A stretch of DNA of 36,245 bases from Zetaproteobacteria bacterium (GTDB lineage Bacteria; Pseudomonadota; Zetaproteobacteria; Mariprofundales; J009): the NCBI GenBank assembly GCA_003696765.1, contig RFFX01000047.1:1-36245 (forward strand), written 5' to 3'. The position numbers were made by a program, and so were the translations under genes. Below the pieces are notes generated by a model. It made no database searches. It was not told the DNA's origin and worked only from the letters and a program-made list of their open reading frames with translations. This document shows positions 14,279 to 21,195 of the stretch, piece after piece. The number at the start of each line of letters is the position of its first letter. Positions within the stretch are counted from its first letter, which is position 1.

Positions 14279-17200
14279 TCACCCGAGACCGCCGGCACGA
14301 ATGGCTTCCGGCAACGTTCGCGCCCGCATGGCTCGAAGCATCGCCCGGAACTCGCGCAACTTCCCGGCATGGAGCGCCCGCTCCTCCTGTGACAACCCAC
14401 GCTCGATCTGGCGCAGCTTCTCATCGAAGATGGCAAACATGCGCTCCATCCGTCCATCCAGGCTGGCATCCCGACCGAACGCCCGGATGTACATGTCATC
14501 CAGCAAGGCTGCCGTCCGCAACCGGATCTCCACACTCCAGCCGCCACCGAGCTGGGAAGAGGAGAAGGTCTCCCCCCCCGCAGAATAGTGCACCGACGGC
14601 AGATGGACATACCCTGTCCTGCAGGTCATCACCATCAGCAGGTTGCACAGGTAATCCCCCTCGGAAATCAACGCATCGATCCAATCCATCCTGCGCCAGT
14701 AGCGGCTGGCGTAGCGCGCCATGCGCTCCAGGGCGGCGCGCCGGTAGATGTTCCCACCGCCGAAGATGTGGTTCCCGAAGACGCTGTCCAGCATCGTCTG
14801 CCGCACGTCGAGCAGGCAGTCCTGCGTCAGATTCCCCGGAATACGCGAGAAAAGCCGCTCGCCGTTGAGATCCCCGATCTCGCACTGGCCGAACACCATC
14901 CCCAATGAGGGATCGTCGCTGAACCGCTCCACCATCCGCTGGATCGCCGTCGGGTCCAGCAGGTAATCATCGTCGGAGAGCATGAGAAACAGATCGCTGT
15001 CCACAGACGCCGCTCCACGGCGGACATTTCCCCCGAGTCCGAGATTCCGCTCGTTCCTGCGATAATCGACTCTGCCGTCCCGGGCCGCCAGCGCCCGACA
15101 ATAGTCCTCGGTCCCGTCGGATGATGCGTCATCAAAGATCCTGAGTACGAAATCGTCGTACGTCTGCCGCAGCACCGATTCCACGGCCCGACGGAGCAGA
15201 TCCACACGGTTGTAGGTGAAGATCACCACGGTGACCCGAAAATCCTCCACCGGCGGCAGCGGCTCCGGCTCGTAGTCCGGCTGTTCCTCGTGGCGGACGA
15301 TCCGGACATTCCCGCGCCACTCGGCCAGCGCACGGGCCATCTCCTGGATGGGGGAACCTGACCCGGCCGGCAGGTGGAGCGAGCCGTGCGCAGCCAGCGC
15401 CTCGTTCAGGCAGGCCCGCTCCATCCCTGCCTCCTTCATCCCCGTAATCCGCACCGACAAGCCCTCCGCCTGGCGGTCGTACTGGAGCATCTGCTGCAAA
15501 TACTGCACGATCTGCGCCTGCTGCTCGATCACCGGCACGAGCATGGTCACGTGGGAGGGCATCCCCTCCCCTCGGGTGAGCCAGGCGAAGAGCATGCGCC
15601 AGATCCCGGGCACCAGGCGGTCGACCACCACCAGCCCGCGCTCCTCCCGCCGCACCTCCGACGCCTCCGCCGCAGGATGCCCCGCCCGCCGCTTTGCCCC
15701 CTGCGAACGCCCGGCACCACCGCGCCCCCCCCCGGCCGCACGCAGCAGCACCTCGCTGGAATGGACGGACAATCCATGATCGATCGCAGCCTGATGCATC
15801 AACTGCTCGGCCAGCCGATCGGGATCGTGGCGGTAGAAACAAGCGCACCGCTCGGCGAGCTGCCGGCAGGTGAAGCTCTCCAGATAGTCGTCGTGGACGG
15901 TGATCACGCAGAGCTTGCGATGGGGATAGACCGGCACGTCGTTGCAGTAGTCGGCGATCTCCTTCTGCCGCGGTCCGTTCGGGATCACCACCACCAGCCA
16001 CTCCGGCGCATCATCGGCCGAAAGGAAGCCGCGCAGAAGCCCTCGTGCCCGCTCGTCCAGCTCCTCGATCACCACGATGCCGCGATCCTCCCGCGCCCCG
16101 GGGAGGCCGGCGAACGGCCCCTCCTCCTCCCCCTGCAGCGCCTCGTCCGAGCCCAGCAGCTCCGGCGCCCGCTGCAGCACCAGCTCTTCCCGCCGGGACA
16201 GCCGCGCATCCGACAACCCCCGATCGCGCAGCCGCTTCGCCGCCTCCAGCGCACTGCGGCCGTCCATCCAGCCGGTGGGGTGGCGGATCAGCTCCTGCTC
16301 CACGATCGCCTGCCGCTCCAGCCACGCCCGAAGCGGTCCGCCCTCTTCCACCCGCTCCCGCTCATATTCGGGGGCGGCCGGCAGGAAGGGGCGGACCGCC
16401 TGCAGCTCGATCTTCCCGATAAGCAGCGCCTCCAGCCGTTGCAGGCAATCCAGGGCGAGCGACGCCATCCCCCGCTCCCGCGCCAGCCGGGCGCAGGTGA
16501 CCAGCAGCCAGGGGTCATCCGTCACCCCCTCCAGCTCCATCAACATGCCCACGGCGGCATTGAGTAGCCCCAGCCGCTCTGCGGGGGGGCGGTCGGGCTG
16601 GTGGGCCATCACGTAGGCGTTGAGGATGTGTGATAGGGGGTGGGAAGGCGGGGTGGACTCCAGCCAGCGCGCCACCCAGCCGGCGGCGTAGCCACGCTCC
16701 TCCAGCACCGGCCGCCACAGCACCGCCCCCTCCGGCAGCCGGACCTGCGCACGCTCCTCCCGCACCAGCCAGCCGGCCTGCTCCAACCGCCGACCCCGGC
16801 CGTCGCCACGGCAGAAGAAGAGGCGGTTTTCCGCCGAGCCGCACGCCTCCTCCGCCGTCAGCGGCGCCAGCAGATGCAGGCCGGGAACCAGCACCCAGGG
16901 AGCGAGCCCGAGGCGACCGAAGAAGTCGACCGTCCGCCTGCGCTCTTCCTCCTCCTCCGGCCAAGCCGCAAACACCAGCGGATCGCCCCCCTCCAGCCAG
17001 GGCAGGATCCGCTCCAGCTCCGAGGGGACCCCACGATGCAGGGCGATGCAGTCCACCTCCTGCGGCGGAACCGCCTCCAGCGCCCCGTCAATCCCGCCGA
17101 CCACCTGCAGATGGGAGAACCCGTTCTCCTCCGCGGAACGCATCAACATCCGCCTGCGCGCCTCATCCTCCTCCACCGCCGCCACCCGGCCGCGGGAGCC

Positions 17201-19213
17201 GACCACCGCCGCACTGCTGAGCGCATAGCAGCCGTAACCGGCATGGAGGTCGACCACCCTTCCCCCCTCGGGCAGCGCGCGCCGCAGGAAGCGGATCTCC
17301 TCCTCGAACCAGTCCCCCTGCTCGGCCAGCACGAAGCCGACCAGGCTGCGCCGCAGATGGCGCGGCACCACGATCGCAACCCCCGCCATCGACGCCTGCA
17401 TCTCCTTGCCGTACATGCCGGAGAGATCCACCCCCTTCCTGCGGCACCCCTCAAGATAGAGCTCCTCCAGATCGGGCACCATCGAGGCCGGCTGCGCCAC
17501 CGGCGAGTAGGCGAAGAGCGTATGGAGCATCGGCCGCAGGGCGGAGAGCCCCGCCGGATTGCCCGCCAGCCGCACGGCGGTGGCCACATACTCCTCTTCG
17601 CTGTGGCAGATCGTCTCCTCGAAGCCGACGTTCTTCAGGATCGAGTAGGAGACCCGCTGCTGGTGGGCGCTGCCGACCAGGGTGACCACCGGCACCCCCA
17701 TCCAGAGCGCTTCGCAGGTGGTGGTCGTCCCGCTGTAGGGGAAGGTATCGAGCGCGATGTCCACCCGGTTATAGCAGGCCATGTGGGCGTCGTAGTCCTC
17801 GGCGAAAGGAAGATTTTCGATCCGCTCCTCTCCGATCCCGTGCCGGGCGAACTCGCGCATGATGTTCTCCCGCACCATCGCATCCATCCAGAATGCCTTG
17901 ATCAGCAGACGGGAGCCGGGGACCGCCCGCAGGATCCTGCTCCAGACGGCGATCACCTGCGGGGTATACTTGCGCACCGCGTTGAACGAACCGAAGGTGA
18001 CATAGCCGTTCCGCTCCGCCGGGGCATCGCCGCGCCGCTCGGCCCGCGAACGCATGCCGAAGCAGAGAAAGCTCTTCGGCATCACCAGCAGCTCTTCGCT
18101 GTAGATGGTCCCCTCCGGGGTGTCGACGTAGGGATCGCTGATGCGGAAGTCGACCTCGTCCATCCCGGTAGTGTTGGGATACCCCAGGTAGCTGACCTGA
18201 ACCGGCGCCGGACGGAAGAGCAGTGCGCTCAGTTGCGAGTTGGTGGTATAGCCGCCGAGATCGACCAGCAGATGGATGCCGTCACGCCGGATCCGGCCGG
18301 CGATCTCGACCGAGTTGAGCCGCACCACGTCGATGAAGTGGTCGCACACCCGCCGCATCTGGCGGGTGTTCTCGTCCTGCTGGCGCGCGCAGGAGTAGCA
18401 GTAGATCTCGAAGCGGCTGCGGTCGTGTTCGGAGAGGATGGAATACATGAAGTAGCCGACCGGATGGGAGCGGAAATCGGCCGAGAGATAGCCGATCTTC
18501 AGCCGCCCCCGCACCCGCATCTGCTCCCCGTCGGCATCGATCGGCGGCAGGCTGAAGCGCTGGAACTCTTCATGCGCTTTCCGGGCGGTGATCCGCGAGA
18601 TCTCATAGATGTCGCGGTTGCTCACCCCATCGGATTGGATGGAGAGCAGGTTGAAGAGCAGCCCCGGCAACTGATTGAAGCAGATCTTCCCCGCCTTGAT
18701 CAGCGCCACCACCTCGGGGAGCATGGCGTACGCCTGCTCCCAGTTGCAGACGATCAGATGGGCCAGGAAGATGAAGGCGCGCTCGTCCGGCGTCACCACC
18801 GGATCGGCCTCCACCCGGCGCACCCAGTCGAACATCGCATCGAGCTTGCGCGCATCGATCAACGAGGCCATCAGGATCCGCCGGCCGTCCCGATAGTGCT
18901 CGTCGATGGCCATCAGCTCCTCGAACGCCTCGATGGCCGGCTCGAGCGCGTTGACGGCGTAGCGGCAGTAGCCGCGCCGGTAGAGGAGCTCGCGATCGGT
19001 GGGGTTGCGCTTGGCCAGCCGCTCGTAGAGGGGCAGCGCGTCGATGTAGTGCCCCCGGCTGAAGAGCCGGTCGGCGTAGTCGCGCTCCCGCTGCCGCTCG
19101 TCCACCCCGACGTCGGCGGGTGCGGCGACACCCCCGTTGCGGCCGGCCGCCCCCCCCTGCCGATGCTTGCGGGCGCGCCTGCCCCCGCCCGTTCCCCGTC
19201 GCTTCCTTCCCAT
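14279..19213 (-). CDS. Giant TPR - GT41 (OGT-like) - FkbM-like - GT2 glycosyltransferase fusion
   Basis: A 1644-residue protein. Residues 1-35 are basic and low complexity; 40-190 are TPR-like helices. Residues 235-590 match the SPINDLY/O-GlcNAc transferase catalytic region: LKIGYLSADFRSHPVGYF with likely catalytic His250, VDLGGYTTNSQL, PVQVSYLGYPNTTGMDEVDF, YVTFGSFNAVRKYTP, and DTFPYSGTTTTCEALWMGVPVVTL. Residues 607-790 resemble an FkbM methyltransferase (FLRRALPEGGRVVDLHAGYGCYAL). Residues 1045-1155 and 1193-1305 look like two related modules. Residues 1325-1560 are a GT2 domain with TVVIFTYNR, FDDASSDGTED and the metal motif SDDD. AAGGAG lies eight bases before ATG 19213; the frame stays open upstream to 19549 but that part is not protein-like. 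It sits beside flagellin, so flagellin O-glycosylation is inferred, not shown. Confidence 0.88.
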   Translation of the reverse strand: MGRKRRGTGGGRRARKHRQGGAAGRNGGVAAPADVGVDERQRERDYADRLFSRGHYIDALPLYERLAKRNPTDRELLYRRGYCRYAVNALEPAIEAFEELMAIDEHYRDGRRILMASLIDARKLDAMFDWVRRVEADPVVTPDERAFIFLAHLIVCNWEQAYAMLPEVVALIKAGKICFNQLPGLLFNLLSIQSDGVSNRDIYEISRITARKAHEEFQRFSLPPIDADGEQMRVRGRLKIGYLSADFRSHPVGYFMYSILSEHDRSRFEIYCYSCARQQDENTRQMRRVCDHFIDVVRLNSVEIAGRIRRDGIHLLVDLGGYTTNSQLSALLFRPAPVQVSYLGYPNTTGMDEVDFRISDPYVDTPEGTIYSEELLVMPKSFLCFGMRSRAERRGDAPAERNGYVTFGSFNAVRKYTPQVIAVWSRILRAVPGSRLLIKAFWMDAMVRENIMREFARHGIGEERIENLPFAEDYDAHMACYNRVDIALDTFPYSGTTTTCEALWMGVPVVTLVGSAHQQRVSYSILKNVGFEETICHSEEEYVATAVRLAGNPAGLSALRPMLHTLFAYSPVAQPASMVPDLEELYLEGCRRKGVDLSGMYGKEMQASMAGVAIVVPRHLRRSLVGFVLAEQGDWFEEEIRFLRRALPEGGRVVDLHAGYGCYALSSAAVVGSRGRVAAVEEDEARRRMLMRSAEENGFSHLQVVGGIDGALEAVPPQEVDCIALHRGVPSELERILPWLEGGDPLVFAAWPEEEEERRRTVDFFGRLGLAPWVLVPGLHLLAPLTAEEACGSAENRLFFCRGDGRGRRLEQAGWLVREERAQVRLPEGAVLWRPVLEERGYAAGWVARWLESTPPSHPLSHILNAYVMAHQPDRPPAERLGLLNAAVGMLMELEGVTDDPWLLVTCARLARERGMASLALDCLQRLEALLIGKIELQAVRPFLPAAPEYERERVEEGGPLRAWLERQAIVEQELIRHPTGWMDGRSALEAAKRLRDRGLSDARLSRREELVLQRAPELLGSDEALQGEEEGPFAGLPGAREDRGIVVIEELDERARGLLRGFLSADDAPEWLVVVIPNGPRQKEIADYCNDVPVYPHRKLCVITVHDDYLESFTCRQLAERCACFYRHDPDRLAEQLMHQAAIDHGLSVHSSEVLLRAAGGGRGGAGRSQGAKRRAGHPAAEASEVRREERGLVVVDRLVPGIWRMLFAWLTRGEGMPSHVTMLVPVIEQQAQIVQYLQQMLQYDRQAEGLSVRITGMKEAGMERACLNEALAAHGSLHLPAGSGSPIQEMARALAEWRGNVRIVRHEEQPDYEPEPLPPVEDFRVTVVIFTYNRVDLLRRAVESVLRQTYDDFVLRIFDDASSDGTEDYCRALAARDGRVDYRRNERNLGLGGNVRRGAASVDSDLFLMLSDDDYLLDPTAIQRMVERFSDDPSLGMVFGQCEIGDLNGERLFSRIPGNLTQDCLLDVRQTMLDSVFGNHIFGGGNIYRRAALERMARYASRYWRRMDWIDALISEGDYLCNLLMVMTCRTGYVHLPSVHYSAGGETFSSSQLGGGWSVEIRLRTAALLDDMYIRAFGRDASLDGRMERMFAIFDEKLRQIERGLSQEERALHAGKLREFRAMLRAMRARTLPEAIRAGGLG

Positions 19214-19440
19214 CGTCCGACTCCTTATCCTGAAGGCTGTCCGTGAACCCTGCCATGAATCGAGGCACGAAGACACCCAAGGCACTCCCCGCAAACGATC
19301 GGGTATCGCTGATACGGACACCCCATCCGGGAATGCAGACGTTGCACGCACCCCATCGGCAACGAAGCCGGAGCGCCACCCCCAACGGTTCCTGCGCACG
19401 GATATCCACAGGCGGAGCGTCGTCCATCCACCACCCCAGC

Positions 19441-19467
19441 TAAAGTCCCCCGCCGGGATGCCGATGA
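19441..19467 (+). promoter_or_regulatory. Sigma-28 (FliA) promoter for flagellin
   Basis: TAAAGTCC, an 11-base spacer and GCCGATGA match the sigma-28 consensus TAAAGTTT-N11-GCCGATAA, with exact spacing and 13 of 16 positions. The start of transcription would lie near 19474, giving a leader of about 100 nt before the flagellin ATG at 19574. Confidence 0.88.
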
Positions 19468-19476
19468 AGGGGATCG

Positions 19477-19523
19477 TCCGGCGGAGGATCGCCCCGCCGG
19501 AGGCGGCGGTAGAAGCCGCCGCC
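19477..19523 (+). other. Two adjacent hairpins in the flagellin mRNA leader
   Basis: TCCGGCGG (19477-19484) pairs with CCGCCGGA (19494-19501). Immediately afterwards GGCGGCGG (19502-19509) pairs with CCGCCGCC (19516-19523), loop TAGAAG. Both are 8-bp, nearly all-GC stems and abut each other. They begin a few bases after the predicted transcription start, so they could stabilise the transcript's 5' end or affect translation. No T-run follows, so they are unlikely to be terminators. Confidence 0.6.
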
Positions 19524-19573
19524 GTGCCAGGGCATGACGTCGTGCACACCAGATCAAAACAAGGAGCGTAACA

Positions 19574-20701
19574 ATGGCACTCTCGGTTCAGACCAACAAC
19601 GCTGCGATCACCGCACTGAAGAACCTCAACACCAACAACAGAAGCCTCAACATCTCCCTCAATCGCCTCTCGTCGGGCTTCCGCATCAACAACGCGGCCG
19701 ACGACGCCTCCGGCTTCGCCGTCTCCTCCAAGCTCAACGCCCAGACCGGCCGGCTGAAGGCGGCCTCCGACAACGTCACGCAGGCCGTCGCCATGGTGAA
19801 GATGGCCGATGCCGGCATCAACGAGATCCAGAACATGATCAACCGTATCCAGGTGCTGGCCACCCAGGCCGCCTCGGCCAACACCGGCACCGAGCGAGCC
19901 AAGCTGGACGCCGAGCGCGTCAAGCTGGAGACGGCCATCGACAAGATCGCCAACAGCACCCAGTACAACGGCATCAGCCTGCTCAACGGCGCCGGCGGAG
20001 CGACCGCCGGATTGAGCGGCACGGCCGCCACCACTGCCGGCGTCAACGCCACCGTCACCCTGAACGGCGCCAACAGTGGTGACTCCTATACCTTCTCGGC
20101 GGTTACGGCCACCGCCACCTCGGTGACGATCACCGGCCAGGACACCACCACCAGCACCACCCAGTCGATCACCGTCACCATCCCCAGCGCCGGATCGACC
20201 ACCACGGTCGACTTCACCGACCTCGGCCTCAAGCTGACCGTCGACTCCAACCTGAGCGGCTTCGCCGCATCCGCGGTCACCATCGGCACCGGCAACAGCA
20301 CCTTCCAGGTGGGCTCCGAGAACGGCGCCAACAACCGGATCGACGTCAACCTGACCAACAGCTACACCACCAGCGCGTTGGGTCTGGACGGCTCCGTGAG
20401 CGGCGCGCTCTCCACCCAGTCGAGCGCACAGGCCTACATCACCACCGCGACCAATGCGCTCGATACGCTGATCACGCAGCGGGCCGACCTCGGTGCGACG
20501 CAGAATCAGCTCTCCTTCGTCCAGGCCAACCTGGCCACCAGTATCGAGCAGACCACGGCGGCGGTCTCGGCGATCCGTGACGCCGACATGGCCTCGGAGA
20601 TGGCCAACTTCACCAAGAACCAGATCCTCACCCAGGCTGGCATCTCCATGCTCGCACAGGCCAACCAGGCGGCCCAGAACATCCTGAGCCTCTTCCGGTA
20701 A
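19574..20701 (+). CDS. fliC: Flagellin
   Basis: A 375-residue filament subunit. The conserved N-terminal D0/D1 region (about 1-140) has SVQTNNAAITALKNLN, LSSGFRINNAADDASGFAV and the TLR5-region equivalent around IQVLATQAA. The C-terminal D1/D0 region (about 285-375) has QRADLGATQNQL, IRDADMASEMANFTK and ends QAAQNILSLFR. The central 140-285 segment is short and very rich in Thr, Ser, Gly and Asn without Cys, a plausible surface for O-glycosylation. It is exported by the flagellar secretion system with FliS as likely chaperone. A sigma-28 promoter lies upstream, AAGGAG is seven bases before the ATG, and a strong hairpin follows. Confidence 0.97.
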   Translation: MALSVQTNNAAITALKNLNTNNRSLNISLNRLSSGFRINNAADDASGFAVSSKLNAQTGRLKAASDNVTQAVAMVKMADAGINEIQNMINRIQVLATQAASANTGTERAKLDAERVKLETAIDKIANSTQYNGISLLNGAGGATAGLSGTAATTAGVNATVTLNGANSGDSYTFSAVTATATSVTITGQDTTTSTTQSITVTIPSAGSTTTVDFTDLGLKLTVDSNLSGFAASAVTIGTGNSTFQVGSENGANNRIDVNLTNSYTTSALGLDGSVSGALSTQSSAQAYITTATNALDTLITQRADLGATQNQLSFVQANLATSIEQTTAAVSAIRDADMASEMANFTKNQILTQAGISMLAQANQAAQNILSLFR

Positions 20702-20715
20702 GCCTGTCGGCCGAG

Positions 20716-20754
20716 GCCCCGCCCGCCCCCGCGCACCCCCACGGCGGGCGGGGC
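20716..20754 (+). terminator. GC-rich hairpin after flagellin
   Basis: GCCCCGCCCGCC (20716-20727) pairs perfectly over 12 bp with GGCGGGCGGGGC (20743-20754). No T-run follows, so it may act as a pause or Rho-aided terminator, or as an mRNA-stabilising 3' end for the abundant flagellin transcript. The next promoter starts at the following base. Confidence 0.65.
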
Positions 20755-20781
20755 TAAAGCCCTCGCTCCATCCGGCGATAC
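20755..20781 (+). promoter_or_regulatory. Sigma-28 (FliA) promoter for flaG-fliD-fliT-fliS
   Basis: TAAAGCCC, an 11-base spacer and GGCGATAC match the sigma-28 consensus with correct spacing and strong agreement in the TAAAG and CGATA cores. It begins at the base after the flagellin terminator stem, so the filament-cap operon has its own late promoter directly joined to the end of the flagellin unit. Confidence 0.75.
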
Positions 20782-20822
20782 ATCAGAGTGCGCCCGTATC
20801 TATTCTATGAAAGGAGGTTGAC

Positions 20823-21191
20823 ATGGTTGCCATCACGCAGACGACGCCAGCAACCGCAGCGGTCGCCGTGCCGGCATCGCCCGACGCCGCCTCCTCCGGT
20901 CGCGCCAGCGTCCCGCCGCCCTCCATTCCGCCGACGCCGGCGGAGAAGCAGGCGGATCCCCAGGTGACCGAACAGCGTCTTGCCGAAGCCGTCCGGGCGG
21001 GCAACGCGGCACTGGCGGGGAAGAACGAACATCTCTCGTTCGGCTACGAGAAGCGGCTGAACCTGCTCTACGTCCAGATCAGGGACAACCGGACCGGGGA
21101 GGTGATCCGTGAGATCCCGTCCAAGGACTTCATCCGCCACGCACTGGCGATGAAGGAGTCGATCGGGCTGATCCTCGACAAGAAGGGTTAG
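20823..21191 (+). CDS. flaG: Flagellar protein FlaG
   Basis: A 122-residue FlaG-family protein. The first 55 residues are Ala/Pro-rich and disordered-looking. The conserved domain follows: EHLSFGYEKRLNLLYVQIRDNRTGEVIREIPSKDFIRH, near residues 69-106. FlaG influences filament length in several bacteria; the mechanism is not settled. AAAGGAGG lies five bases before the ATG. It is first in a compact unit with fliD four bases downstream. Confidence 0.92.
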   Translation: MVAITQTTPATAAVAVPASPDAASSGRASVPPPSIPPTPAEKQADPQVTEQRLAEAVRAGNAALAGKNEHLSFGYEKRLNLLYVQIRDNRTGEVIREIPSKDFIRHALAMKESIGLILDKKG

Positions 21192-21195
21192 GGGC

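Larger units (their letters stand above)
19214..19573. other. Divergent intergenic region between giant glycosyltransferase and flagellin
   Basis: A 360-bp gap between divergent genes. The left half contains the ribosome-binding site of the minus-strand glycosyltransferase (AAGGAG, 19222-19227 on the opposite strand) and no clear promoter for it. The right half holds the flagellin sigma-28 promoter, two strong leader hairpins and the flagellin ribosome-binding site (AAGGAG, 19561-19566). No gene is seen. Confidence 0.75.

Noticed and set aside
16640-19246. An 868-codon plus-strand open frame opposite the giant glycosyltransferase gene
   Set aside because: It is rich in Arg, Pro, His and Gly with no domain, and mirrors the codon structure of the minus-strand gene, which has clear motifs. 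Long antisense frames are expected at this GC content.
19214-19440. Sigma-28 or sigma-54 promoter for the minus-strand glycosyltransferase
   Set aside because: A GCCGATGG on the minus strand has no TAAA-type -35 at the right distance, and no GG-N10-GC sigma-54 element with good flanks was found.
19214-19549. N-terminal extension of the giant glycosyltransferase to an upstream ATG at 19549
   Set aside because: The extra 112 residues do not look like protein, overlap the flagellin promoter and leader, and the ATG at 19213 has an AAGGAG at good spacing.
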